From: CAMLIZ01 sp040758375
GTDB lineage: Bacteria > Pseudomonadota > Gammaproteobacteria > Burkholderiales > Burkholderiaceae_C
Direction of reading: 5' to 3'
NCBI GenBank assembly: GCA_040758375.1
Contig: JBFLWE010000014.1
Span: 1 to 64,000, forward strand
DNA length: 64,000 nt
In this document: positions 17,481 through 26,308 of the stretch, piece after piece
Position numbering within the stretch: the stretch's first letter is position 1
How the letters are laid out: every line of letters begins with the position of its first letter
The notes under the pieces: generated by a model
Database searches by the model: none
Told to the model about the DNA's origin: nothing
The model's input: the letters and a program-made list of their open reading frames with translations, nothing else
Made by a program: the position numbers and the translations under genes

Positions 17481-19622
17481 TCAGGCGGCCGCCAGGGCGG
17501 GCCGCGTGGCCGTGCCCTGCGCGCTCGCGAGCAGGGACGGGACGTCCAGGACCAGGGCCACTTCGCCCGAGCCGAGGATGGTGGAGCCGGCAATGCCGGG
17601 CAGGCCTTCGAGCACGCGCCCGAGCGGCTTGATGACGGCCTGGAACTCGCCCTTGAGCTGGTCCACGACCAAGCCGGCCTTGCGCGGCCCGCACTGGACG
17701 ACGACGACGTTCTGGCGCGGCGCGCCGGGACCCGGAAGGCCGAACTTGTCGCGCAGGCGCAGCAGCGGCAGCACCTCGCCGCGCAGGTCGAACACGTCGT
17801 GCTGCGCCTCGTGGCCGGCCATCGACACGCACTCCAGCACCATCGGCAGCGGCACGACGTAGTGCTCGGCACCCACGCCCATCAGGAAGCCGTCGATGAT
17901 GGCCAGCGTCAGCGGCAGCCGGATGCGGAAGGTCGTGCCCCGGCCGGGACGGCTTTCGATGTCCACCGAGCCGCGCAGCGCGGCGATGCTGCTGCGCACC
18001 ACGTCCATGCCGACCCCGCGCCCCGACAGGTTGCTCACCTGCTCGGCGGTGGAGAAGCCCGGCTCGAAGATCAGCTCCCACACCTGCGCATCGTCGAGCT
18101 CGACGTCGGGTGCGACCAGCCCGCGCTCGCGCGCCTTGCGCAGGATGCGCTCGCGGTCCAGCCCGGCGCCGTCGTCCGACACCGCGATCACGATGCTGCC
18201 GTGCTCGTGCCATGCGGCCAGCTCCAGGCGGCCGCGCGGCGGCTTGCCGGCCCTCACGCGCGCTTCGGCCGGCTCGATGCCGTGGTCGATGGCATTGCGC
18301 ACCAGGTGCGTCAGCGGATCGCCGATGCGCTCGACCACCGACTTGTCCAGCTCGGTGTCGGCGCCGGTGATCACCAGGTCGATCTCCTTGCCCAGCTCGT
18401 GCGCGACGTCGCGCACGACGCGGCGGAAGCGGCTGAAAGTCTCGCCGATCTCCACCGTGCGCAGCCGCATCGCGCCGTCGCGCACGTCCTCGGTCAGCCG
18501 CGCGACGGCCGACATCGCCTCGGCCAGCGTACGGTCGCGGCTGCGCCGCGCGTGCATCGTGGCCGCGGCGCCGGCGATCACCAGCTCGCCCACCAGGTTG
18601 ATCAGCGCGTCCAGCTTGTCGGCGTGCACGCGGATCAGCCGCGCCTCCTGCGCCTGGCGCTGGCGGCTCTCGGTCTGCTTGGTCAGCGCCGCGTGCACCA
18701 CCTCGGCCTGCGCGACCTGCTCGCGCACCAGGATCTGGCCGAGCGGCGGCCGTTCGGCGCCGGCCGCGGCCTGCTGCTGCAGCGCGTCGTCGAGCTCGCG
18801 CTGCGTGATCGCACCGCAGTGCACCAGCAGCTCGCCCAGGCGCAAGGTGCCCTCGGGCAGCGCTTCGATCAGCGCGATGTAGTCGGCCGCGCGGCTGCCC
18901 GGCGGCAGGATCGACAGCCGGCAGTCCTCGCGCACGAACTCGAACGCTGCCTCGATCTGCGCCTTGTCCGCGCCGGTGCGGAAGCGGATCTCGAAGCCGA
19001 GGTAGCAGCATTCCGGGTCCATCTCGGGCAACGGCGGCAGCGCGTCGGCCAGCGTGCTGATGTGCACGATCTCGCCGAAGCTACGCAGGTAGCGCAGGAA
19101 GCCGGCCGGGTCCATGCCGTGGCGCAGCACCTCGGGAGAAAAGCGCACCGACAGATGCCAGGTGTCGGCTTCGTCGCCGGTGGCAACGGTCCCGCGCGCC
19201 AGCGCCGCGGCGGCCGGCTCCAGCGCGCCGGTGTCACCGGCCGCGGCGGCCAGGCGCTGTTCGATCTGGCGTCCGGCCTCAAGGTCGGCCGGCTGCAGGC
19301 TGCGCAGGCCGGCAGCGGCATCGAGCAGGCCCGCGATGTGGTCGCAGCACTCCAGCAGCACGCTGGCCAGCGCCTCGTCGACCGCGATCTCGTGCTCGCG
19401 CCCACGGCCGAGCACGCTCTCGACGCGGTGCGTGAACGCGACGATGTCGTCCAGGCCGAACAGCCCGGCCGATCCCTTGATCGTGTGCGCGGCGCGGAAC
19501 ACCGCGTTGAGCGCGTCCTCGTCGTCGGGCGCGCCCTCCAGGCGCAGCAGCGCCTCCTCCATCTCGTCCAGCAGCCCGCGACTCTCGGCCAGGAAGGTCT
19601 GCAGCGCGTCGTGCAGGTTCAT
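17481..19622 (-). CDS. cheA: Chemotaxis histidine kinase CheA with a GspE/MshE-N-like insert
   Basis: The central kinase of the chemosensory array, 713 residues. P1 carries the phosphorylated His46 in FRAAHTIKGSAGLFG. Residues 154-240 form an alpha/beta unit in the P2 place. Residues 261-316 hold two copies of a 24-residue motif, RLGELLVHCGAITQ and PLGQILVREQVAQA, each ending L-x2-Q, like the N-terminal repeats of GspE and MshE ATPases. P3 dimerisation follows (INLVGELVIA), then P4 with HLVRNAIDHGIE, DDGAGLD and GRGVGMDVV, and P5, a CheW-like domain from about 575 to the end. GGAGG precedes the ATG, which overlaps the STAS gene stop. All catalytic boxes are intact. Confidence 0.95.
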   Translation of the reverse strand: MNLHDALQTFLAESRGLLDEMEEALLRLEGAPDDEDALNAVFRAAHTIKGSAGLFGLDDIVAFTHRVESVLGRGREHEIAVDEALASVLLECCDHIAGLLDAAAGLRSLQPADLEAGRQIEQRLAAAAGDTGALEPAAAALARGTVATGDEADTWHLSVRFSPEVLRHGMDPAGFLRYLRSFGEIVHISTLADALPPLPEMDPECCYLGFEIRFRTGADKAQIEAAFEFVREDCRLSILPPGSRAADYIALIEALPEGTLRLGELLVHCGAITQRELDDALQQQAAAGAERPPLGQILVREQVAQAEVVHAALTKQTESRQRQAQEARLIRVHADKLDALINLVGELVIAGAAATMHARRSRDRTLAEAMSAVARLTEDVRDGAMRLRTVEIGETFSRFRRVVRDVAHELGKEIDLVITGADTELDKSVVERIGDPLTHLVRNAIDHGIEPAEARVRAGKPPRGRLELAAWHEHGSIVIAVSDDGAGLDRERILRKARERGLVAPDVELDDAQVWELIFEPGFSTAEQVSNLSGRGVGMDVVRSSIAALRGSVDIESRPGRGTTFRIRLPLTLAIIDGFLMGVGAEHYVVPLPMVLECVSMAGHEAQHDVFDLRGEVLPLLRLRDKFGLPGPGAPRQNVVVVQCGPRKAGLVVDQLKGEFQAVIKPLGRVLEGLPGIAGSTILGSGEVALVLDVPSLLASAQGTATRPALAAA

Positions 19623-19951
19623 CGGGCGGCCTCCGCTTCCGGGGTGAGCACCAGCGGGTCGCCGAACCAGCCGGCCAGGTCGTACAGCTCGATCAGCGCG
19701 ACCACCGGCGGGCTGTGCGACAGCAGCCGCAGCGCGCGGCCCCTGCGCTCGGCCGCGCGCTTGGCGGCCATCAGCACCTGGATGCCGGCGGTGTCGATGT
19801 CGGTGACACCGGCCAGGTCGGCCTCGACCTCGCCGCTGGCGGCCAGCGCGTGCGTCAGCGTGTCGCGCAGCGCATGGGCGTGGTAGATCGTCAGCTCGCC
19901 TTCGAACACGAGACGGCGCACGGCGCCGCGCTCTTCGTTGAGCACTTCCAT
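19619..19951 (-). CDS. STAS domain protein
   Basis: A 110-residue single STAS domain of the anti-sigma antagonist type. The segment LAGVTDIDTAGIQVLMAAKR contains the loop where the phosphorylatable residue lies in SpoIIAA (D-S/T-A-G); here the residue is Thr in DTAG. Such proteins act by phosphorylation-switched binding. It is placed between cheY and cheA and overlaps the cheA start (ATGA), so it is probably part of the chemosensory system, perhaps as an extra output or phosphate sink. The partner kinase is unknown. Confidence 0.9.
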   Translation of the reverse strand: MEVLNEERGAVRRLVFEGELTIYHAHALRDTLTHALAASGEVEADLAGVTDIDTAGIQVLMAAKRAAERRGRALRLLSHSPPVVALIELYDLAGWFGDPLVLTPEAEAAR

Positions 19952-19962
19952 CCGCGCCTCCG

Positions 19963-20331
19963 TCAGGGCAGCACCAGCTTGGACACCGCGGCCAGCAGCT
20001 GCGCGGGCTGGAAGGGCTTGACCACCCAGGCCTTCGCGCCGGCGAGCTGCCCCTCGCGCTTCTTCGCGTCGGAGCCCTCGGTGGTGAGCATGATCACCGG
20101 CGTGAAGCGGTAGGCCGGCATCGTCTTCACCTGCTTGAGCATGGAGATGCCGTCCAGCTGCGGCATGTTCACGTCGCTGACGATCAGGTGCACCTTGCGC
20201 CCGTCCAGGCGCTTGAGCGCCTCCTGGCCGTCGGCCGCCTCGATCACGTCGTAGCCGGCGCTCTTGAGCGCGATGCCGACCACCTGCCGCAAGCTCGCGG
20301 AGTCGTCGACGATCATGATGGTCTTCGTCAC
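19963..20331 (-). CDS. cheY: Chemotaxis response regulator CheY
   Basis: A 122-residue stand-alone receiver. Acidic pocket IMIVDDSAS, phosphoacceptor Asp in LIVSDVNMPQLDG, Thr in MLTTEGS and Lys in VVKPFQPAQL are all present. It is the phosphorylated output of CheA. Whether it acts on the flagellar motor or another target cannot be read from sequence; no flagellar genes are in the window and cheZ is absent. It follows the first receptor gene by 18 bases. Confidence 0.95.
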   Translation of the reverse strand: MTKTIMIVDDSASLRQVVGIALKSAGYDVIEAADGQEALKRLDGRKVHLIVSDVNMPQLDGISMLKQVKTMPAYRFTPVIMLTTEGSDAKKREGQLAGAKAWVVKPFQPAQLLAAVSKLVLP

Positions 20332-20349
20332 GGATGCTGCCCTCCCAGT

Positions 20350-21498
20350 TCAGAAAAAGGTGACGCCGCTGGGCGCCTGCGCGGCGGCGACCCGGCGGCC
20401 GCTGTGGGCGTCATGCTGCTCCTGCGTGGTGTAGCTGCGCTGCAGCTGCTCGAGCCAGGCTGCCACGTCCACCTCGGCAGCCTGCGCCGCGTCGTCCGCC
20501 AGTTCGGCGACCAGGCGGTCCATGTCCGCCCGCACTTGCGCGAGGATCTGGCTCACCCGGTCCTGGAACTGCAGCGCGACCAGTGCCTGCGCCACGGCCT
20601 GTCCGATGTCGCCGGCGTCGCCGTGCAGCGCCTCGGCGCGCTGCGCCAGGCCGCCGGCGGCCTGCTCGAAGCGCACCAGCACCTGGCCGATGTCGCCCTC
20701 GGCGCGGTCGGCCATCGCGCCGTCGGCGCTGGCATAGCGTTCGGTGACGCCCAGGATGTCGGCGATCGCGCCTTCGACCGCGTTCGCCTTGGCCGCGATC
20801 TCCTGCGCGGTCTGCCCCGACTGATGCGACAGGCGCCGCACCTCATCGGCGACCACCGCGAAGCCGCGGCCGTGCTCACCGGCGCGCGCAGCTTCCACGG
20901 CGGCGTTCAGTGCCAGCAGGTTCGTCTGCTGCGCGACGGCCGCCACCGCCTGCGCCATCTCCTTGAGCTCGGCGGTGAAGCCGGTCAGCCGCTGGATGCG
21001 CTGCAGCATCTGCGACTTGGCCTGCACGCTCTCGCGCAGCGACTGCACCAGTTCGCTCAGCTGACTGCGGCTGGACTGCAGCACCGTCACGACGTCGTCC
21101 CCGGCGGCCGTGCCGTCGAACACCGCCACTGCGGCCGCCAGGCGTTCGTGCAGCGCGCCGAACTGCGTGGTCAGCTCGGTGATCGCCGTCTCGGTCTGCC
21201 GGCGCGAAACGTCGATCTGCTGCGCCCAGATCGGCAGCACCTCGCGGCACAGCCGCGCCAGCGCAAGCTCGCGCGCGGCGCGGGCGGTGGCCGCGTCGGC
21301 CGCACGCAGGCGCGCGATGGTGCCGCGCTGCCAGGCGCAGGCCGCCAGCGCGGCCGGCAACATCAGCGCAGCGGCGGCTGCCTGGCCGCAGGCGGCGAGC
21401 AGCGTGGCGGCCAGCGCAGCGAGCGCGAGCACCGGCACAAAGGCCCGCAGCGGCGTGCGGCCCTCTCGGTTCGTTTCTCGCTCTTGCCTTTTTTCCAT
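20350..21498 (-). CDS. Methyl-accepting chemotaxis protein without a periplasmic sensor
   Basis: A 382-residue protein. Two close hydrophobic stretches (about 17-37 and 40-56) form a membrane hairpin with almost no periplasmic loop, and no HAMP is evident. The signalling hairpin tip is QQTNLLALNAAVEAARAGEHGRGFAVVADEVR. The C-terminal part LQFQDRVSQILAQVRADMDRL and the ending SGVTFF recur in a family of Betaproteobacterial receptors found at the head of che clusters. It should sense cytoplasmic or membrane cues, an inference. It is the first gene of the che transcript; TAGCAT seven bases before the ATG is a likely -10. Confidence 0.88.
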   Translation of the reverse strand: MEKRQERETNREGRTPLRAFVPVLALAALAATLLAACGQAAAAALMLPAALAACAWQRGTIARLRAADAATARAARELALARLCREVLPIWAQQIDVSRRQTETAITELTTQFGALHERLAAAVAVFDGTAAGDDVVTVLQSSRSQLSELVQSLRESVQAKSQMLQRIQRLTGFTAELKEMAQAVAAVAQQTNLLALNAAVEAARAGEHGRGFAVVADEVRRLSHQSGQTAQEIAAKANAVEGAIADILGVTERYASADGAMADRAEGDIGQVLVRFEQAAGGLAQRAEALHGDAGDIGQAVAQALVALQFQDRVSQILAQVRADMDRLVAELADDAAQAAEVDVAAWLEQLQRSYTTQEQHDAHSGRRVAAAQAPSGVTFF

Positions 21499-21505
21499 CG
21501 GGCCG

Positions 21506-21511
21506 ATGCTA
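21506..21511 (-). promoter_or_regulatory. -10-like hexamer heading the chemotaxis cluster
   Basis: On the minus strand TAGCAT stands seven bases before the ATG at 21498, with TTTCGC 17 bases further upstream as a weak -35. No Shine-Dalgarno sequence lies between, so a leaderless transcript is predicted. Confidence 0.45.
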
Positions 21512-21578
21512 GGAAGCGGCCCACAGAAGCGAAATGAGACGTTTACCGTTCAGCGGCTCAGGCAACGCTGGTTCCGTG

Positions 21579-24500
21579 TCAGGCTTTCCTGACGTCGCGG
21601 CCGGCCGCCGTGAAGTCCGCCACGGCCTGCAGCAGGCGGGCCGCGTCGAACGGCTTGCGGAAGTAGGCTCGGATGCCCATCGCCAGCGCGCGCGGCTCGT
21701 CGATGCGGTCGTTGTAGCCGGTGCACAGGATCACCGGCAGCGCGGGCCGCCGCTGCAGCATCGCGCGCGCCAGCGCGTCGCCCGACAGCCGCGGCATCGT
21801 CTGGTCCGTGACGACGGCATCCGGCGCCTGGGGTTCGGCCTCGTAGGCCTGCAGCGCCTGCTGAGGATCCTCGAACGCGCGCACCGCATAGCCGTGCTGC
21901 TCGAACAGATCGCCGAGGTACAGCGACACCGCGGGTTCGTCGTCGATCACCCAGATGCACACGCCCTGCCGCTGCGCCGCGGGTGGCTGGACCGCCGGGA
22001 CCAAGGGCTCCTCGTCGCCCGGCGGGCCCGCCGGCAGCAGCAGCTCGATGCAGGTGCCGCGGCCGGGCGCGCTGTGCACGCGGATGTGGCCGCCGGCTTT
22101 ATGCGCGATGCCCTGCACCATCGGCAGGCCCAACCCGGTGCCTCGTCCCACATCCTTGGTCGTGAAGAACGGCTCGAACACGCGCGCCAGCACAGCTGGT
22201 GCCATGCCGCTGCCGTCGTCGCGCACCGCCAGGCACACGAACGCACCCTGCAGCGGCTGCTGGCAGCTCGCGCACGGCATGCCGTCGCCGCTGGCGCCGC
22301 GCAGCGAGACCTCGACGCGCCCGTGCTCGCCGATCGCGTCGCGCGCGTTGATCACGAGGTTCATCAGCACCTGGTGCAGCTCGGCGTCGCTCAGGGCGGC
22401 CGGTGGTGTGTCGGTCTGCAGGTCCAGAGCCAGCTCGATGCCGGCCGGCAGCGCGGGCCGCAGCACCTGCGCGATCTCGCGCACGCGCGGGGCCAGGTCG
22501 CGCGGCCTTGCCGGCATGCCGCTGTCCATGCGGCTGTAGGCAAGCATGCGCGCGACCAGCTCGCGCCCGCGTTCGGACACGCGCACGATCTCGCGCAGAT
22601 AGCGTTCGAGCTTGCCGCCCGGCTCGGGCACGTGGCGGTCCAGCGCGAGCGACGCGCAGCCCATGACGCCGGCCAGCATGTTGTTGAAGTCGTGTGCGAT
22701 GCCGCCGGTGAGCTGGCCCAGCGCGTCCATCTTCTGGGCCTGCATCAGCTGCCGCTGCAGCGCCTCGCGCTCCTGCTGCTCGCGTCGCCGCTCGGTGAGG
22801 TCCTGGTGCGTGCCGACCAGCCGCGTCGGGCGCCCGTGTTCGTCGCGCGCGAGGAACATGCGCGACAGCACATGCACCTCGCGACCGGCGCGGTGGCGCA
22901 TGCTGAACTCGAGCTCCAGCCGCTCGGCGCCCGCCTCGCGCACGAGGTCGAACATGCGTGCAAGCACGCGGCGGCGGTCGCTGTCGCACAACTGCCGGCG
23001 GAAGCTCGCGCGACGCGATGGCAGCTCGTGGTCGGCGTAGCCGAGCATCGCCTTCCAGCCGGGTGACAGGTACAGGCGGCCGGTGGCGAGGTCGTAGTCC
23101 CACAGGCCGTCATTGGCGCCTCGCATCGCGAGCTGGAAGCGCTGCTCGCTCGCGCGCAGCGCCTGCAGCGCCTGCTGGCGCGCGGTGATGTCGCGCGCGA
23201 ACACGAACATCAGGCCGTTGCCCATCGGCCAGTAGGTGGCCGTGATCTCGGCCGGCCAGACCCGGCCGTCCTTTGCCCGGTGCCGCGTTTCGAAGGTTTC
23301 GCGCCCGCTGAGCCGAATGCGCTCGATGCGGCGGGCCGTCTCCTGCGGCGTTTCGTCGGCCTGCAGGTCGGCGATGCGCATGCACAGCAGCTCGTCGCGG
23401 CTGTAGCCCGAGACCTTGGCGTAGGCGTCGTTGACGCTGAGCAGCCGGCCCTGCATGTCAGCCACCCACATGCCGTCGGCAGCCGTCTCCATCAGCGCTC
23501 GATAGCGCAGCTCACGCTCGGCCAGCGCCTCGGCCGCGCGGATGCGCTCGGTCACGTCACGCACGAAGCAGACCAGGCGCAGCCCGTCGCGCAGCCGCAG
23601 CTTGCCGACGTTGACGTCCACGTGCACCGTGCTGCCGTCCTTGCGCCGCACGACCAGGTCGCGCCCCGCGCCGGGCAGCCGCCGGCGGCCGCCGCACAGC
23701 CGCCGCAGCAGCACACGCGGCCCGTGGCGGCCGGCCTCGGCGCCCACCAGCATCGACACGTGCCGGCCCAGCACCTCCTCGGGCCGGTAGCCCAGCAACG
23801 CGTCGAACTGGGGGTTCACCAACTCGACCATGCCCCGCGGGCCGACCACGACGATCGCGTCAGGCGCCGCCTCGATGAGCGCGCGCAGGCGTTCGGCCTG
23901 CTCGCGCAGCGCCTCTTCCATCCGCATGCGCTCGGTGACGTCGTCGCCTACCGAGACGTAGCCCGTGACCATGCCGTAGTCGTTGTGCATCGGCGTGACG
24001 GTGCGGTCGTCGACGAAGAGGCTGCCGTCCTTGCGCAGGCTGTGGACGCGCCCGCGCCACACCGCGCCCTTCAGCTCGACGTTGCGCGTCCCGTGCTGGA
24101 CGGGTACCGACAGCTCCTGCAGTTGCAGCTGCTGCAGCTCGTGCGCGGCGTAGCCGGTGGCTTGCAGGAAGGCCGGATTGGCCCAGCGCAAGCGGCCCTG
24201 CGCGTCGGCCACGCAGATCGGGTTGGCCGCAGTGTCCAGTGCGTCCGCAATCTCGCCCAACCGCTGCAGCGGCAGCCGCACCGACGCCAGGAAGACTGCA
24301 CGGTAGATCAGCAGATAGGACGCCAGCTTCAGCACATGGCCCAGCAGGTTGAACAGGTCTGTCACGGCGCCGTAGCGCGTGAAGCACCATTCGGCCAGCG
24401 CGGCGATGCCGGCGGCCGCGAACAGCCACGTCGCGCCCTGCTCCACGCCGCCCGGCGCGCGCGAGCGCGCATGCAGGCGCCAGGCGGCCAGCGCCATCAG

Positions 24501-25100
24501 GCCGATGATCAACCATTCGATCGCGACCTTCGCGCCGGTCAGCCCGCTGCCGTCGACGTAGGTGCGGGGCAGCCGCTCTAGGTGGCCGATCACGGCCCAG
24601 TGCACCGCCAGCGCCACTGCAGCCATCAGCACGAGCACCAGCCACCGCTGCAGACGCGGCAGCGGCCGCGCCGGCGCGAGCAGCGCGCAGCCCAGCAGGC
24701 CCAGCGCCGTGAACAGCCGGCCCGCGAGCCAGAACCAGATCGCCTTCTCGGGTGTCGAGGGCGTCACGTACTCCGGCATGCCGGGGTACGACAGCGCGTG
24801 CGAGACGTCGAACAGCGCCGCGGTGAAAAGGCAGGCCGACAGCCAGCGCATGCCGGCGCCGCGCTCGGCCGCGCGGCCGTGCCAGATGACCCAGAACACC
24901 ATCACCGCGACGACGGCCGAGCCGAACTCCAGCATCGTGTGCAGCGGCAGGTAGCCGCGCAGGTGGTGTGCGGCACTGCCCCCGGGCAGCGCCCACAGCC
25001 CGAGCACGAGCAGCGCGGCCAGCGCGACCCAGCCCTGAGCGACGCGCAGCGCGCGCGGCTCCGGCTGCTCAGTGACGACCGGCATCCACGAAGCGTTCAT
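21579..25100 (-). CDS. MASE3/multi-PAS hybrid sensor histidine kinase
   Basis: A protein of about 1173 residues. Residues 24-260 contain seven or so membrane helices with the pattern LHTMLEFGSAVVAVMVFWV and FDVSHALSYPGMP, typical of the MASE3 sensor. Four PAS-type domains follow (from about 275 to 770), each ending in a GYVSVGDDVTER-like segment. The kinase core begins with GGIAHDFNNMLAG (phosphorylated His) and has an N box (INARDAIGE), G boxes (DDGSGM; GRGTGLGLPMV) and a C-terminal receiver with Asp in AVVTDQTMP and Lys in FRKPFD. It is a complex-type hybrid kinase. The start MNASW has GGGAGGG upstream and overlaps the HD-GYP gene by 32 bases; MPVV five codons later is possible. Confidence 0.9.
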   Translation of the reverse strand: MNASWMPVVTEQPEPRALRVAQGWVALAALLVLGLWALPGGSAAHHLRGYLPLHTMLEFGSAVVAVMVFWVIWHGRAAERGAGMRWLSACLFTAALFDVSHALSYPGMPEYVTPSTPEKAIWFWLAGRLFTALGLLGCALLAPARPLPRLQRWLVLVLMAAVALAVHWAVIGHLERLPRTYVDGSGLTGAKVAIEWLIIGLMALAAWRLHARSRAPGGVEQGATWLFAAAGIAALAEWCFTRYGAVTDLFNLLGHVLKLASYLLIYRAVFLASVRLPLQRLGEIADALDTAANPICVADAQGRLRWANPAFLQATGYAAHELQQLQLQELSVPVQHGTRNVELKGAVWRGRVHSLRKDGSLFVDDRTVTPMHNDYGMVTGYVSVGDDVTERMRMEEALREQAERLRALIEAAPDAIVVVGPRGMVELVNPQFDALLGYRPEEVLGRHVSMLVGAEAGRHGPRVLLRRLCGGRRRLPGAGRDLVVRRKDGSTVHVDVNVGKLRLRDGLRLVCFVRDVTERIRAAEALAERELRYRALMETAADGMWVADMQGRLLSVNDAYAKVSGYSRDELLCMRIADLQADETPQETARRIERIRLSGRETFETRHRAKDGRVWPAEITATYWPMGNGLMFVFARDITARQQALQALRASEQRFQLAMRGANDGLWDYDLATGRLYLSPGWKAMLGYADHELPSRRASFRRQLCDSDRRRVLARMFDLVREAGAERLELEFSMRHRAGREVHVLSRMFLARDEHGRPTRLVGTHQDLTERRREQQEREALQRQLMQAQKMDALGQLTGGIAHDFNNMLAGVMGCASLALDRHVPEPGGKLERYLREIVRVSERGRELVARMLAYSRMDSGMPARPRDLAPRVREIAQVLRPALPAGIELALDLQTDTPPAALSDAELHQVLMNLVINARDAIGEHGRVEVSLRGASGDGMPCASCQQPLQGAFVCLAVRDDGSGMAPAVLARVFEPFFTTKDVGRGTGLGLPMVQGIAHKAGGHIRVHSAPGRGTCIELLLPAGPPGDEEPLVPAVQPPAAQRQGVCIWVIDDEPAVSLYLGDLFEQHGYAVRAFEDPQQALQAYEAEPQAPDAVVTDQTMPRLSGDALARAMLQRRPALPVILCTGYNDRIDEPRALAMGIRAYFRKPFDAARLLQAVADFTAAGRDVRKA

Positions 25101-26139
25101 CCGGCGGCCCTCCCATGGGCGCCGCGCGGGCCCCCGTCGCGACCAGCACCTGCGGTGCCTTCGACGCGAGCGCGACGAAAGCCTGCACCACCTCCGGGTC
25201 GCGCCATCCTCGAGCAGCCTCCTCCTGCACGACCTGCAACGCATCGACCGGTGTCAGCGCCGGCCGGCCAGCCGGCGGGAACACGAGCTCGTCGAACAGG
25301 TCCACGACCTGGAACACGCGCGCGAGCAGTGGGATCCGCCTGCCGTCCAGCCCGTCGGGATAGCCGCCGCCGTCCCAGCGCTCGTGATGGTGGCGCACGA
25401 TGGTCAGCGCCGGCTGCAGCCCGCGCAGGCCGGCGAGCATCTGCGCGCCCACCACCGGGTGCTGCTGCAGCAGCGCCGCCTCGTCGCGCGACAGCGGCCC
25501 GCGCCTGGTGAACAGCTGCGGCGGCAGCGCGATCTTGCCGATGTCGTGCAGCACCGCCCCGGCACGCAGCACTTCCAGCTGCGCCTCGGCGAGCGAGAGC
25601 TCTTGTCCGAGCAGCACCGCGTTTTGCACCAGGCGTGCGCAGTGGTCGCCCACGCCCGGATCGCGCGATTCGACCATGTGAGCCAGCGCGAACAGCACCG
25701 ATTCGGCCTGGTGCAGCTCCTCGGCCATGCGCTTGTGGTGCGCCCATCCCCGCACGCGGGCCAGCAGCTCCAGCGGGTGGTAGGGCTTGCGCACGAAGTC
25801 GGTGGCGCCCGCGCGCGCGCTGCGCAGAAGCTCGGCCGCGTCGGCCGCGCCGGTGACCATCACCACGGGCAACGCTGCCAGCAGCGGGTCGGCCCGCACC
25901 CAGCTGCACAGCTCGTCGCCGCCGATGCCCGGCAGCGTGCGGTCGAGCACCAGCACGTCCCACGCCCGTTCGCGCAGCAGCGCCAGCGCCTGCCCGCCGT
26001 CCTCGGCCAGCGTGACCTCGAACGCCGGCGCCTGCAGGATGTCGTCGATCAGCAGGCGCTGCAGCGCGTCGTCGTCCACCGCCAGCACGCGAAACGGTCT
26101 TTCCGCCACCAGTCCGGGCCGGCGATGCGCAAGCGTCAT
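25069..26139 (-). CDS. Response regulator with HD-GYP domain (cyclic-di-GMP phosphodiesterase)
   Basis: A 356-residue cytoplasmic protein. The receiver at about 15-130 has VDDDALQR, Asp in VLVLDRTLPGIGG and Lys in FVRKPYHP. The HD-GYP domain at about 165-335 keeps the metal-binding residues: HCARL, HDIGKIALP, HP, RHHHERWDGGGYPDGLDGRRIPL, and should hydrolyse cyclic-di-GMP. The start MTLAHRR has GAGGAGG five bases upstream. The gene overlaps the hybrid kinase gene, so the kinase is its probable phosphodonor, which would link an envelope signal to cyclic-di-GMP level. Confidence 0.93.
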   Translation of the reverse strand: MTLAHRRPGLVAERPFRVLAVDDDALQRLLIDDILQAPAFEVTLAEDGGQALALLRERAWDVLVLDRTLPGIGGDELCSWVRADPLLAALPVVMVTGAADAAELLRSARAGATDFVRKPYHPLELLARVRGWAHHKRMAEELHQAESVLFALAHMVESRDPGVGDHCARLVQNAVLLGQELSLAEAQLEVLRAGAVLHDIGKIALPPQLFTRRGPLSRDEAALLQQHPVVGAQMLAGLRGLQPALTIVRHHHERWDGGGYPDGLDGRRIPLLARVFQVVDLFDELVFPPAGRPALTPVDALQVVQEEAARGWRDPEVVQAFVALASKAPQVLVATGARAAPMGGPPDERFVDAGRH

Positions 26140-26308
26140 CCAATCCTCCTCGCGCCGCCGCCGCCGGCCCGGCGGCCGGCGCTGCAAGCGGGTTCCGGTC
26201 GGGAGATTCGCGCATCGTGTCCCCGTACGTCTGTCGGCGGTGCTTGGCGGCGCGGGTCAGCCGATGCCCATCGCCGTTCAGAAAACCCTGACCCCGCCCA
26301 CCAGCGCC

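Noticed and set aside
21578..21593. GTCAGG-CTTT-CCTGAC hairpin at the end of the hybrid kinase gene
   Set aside because: It lies inside the coding end and has no T-run; not a convincing terminator.
26140..26308. Sigma-54 promoter or hairpin between the NarL regulator and HD-GYP genes
   Set aside because: No TGGC-N7-TGC type -24/-12 element is present; the GGTCAG/CTGACC pair is short and far apart.
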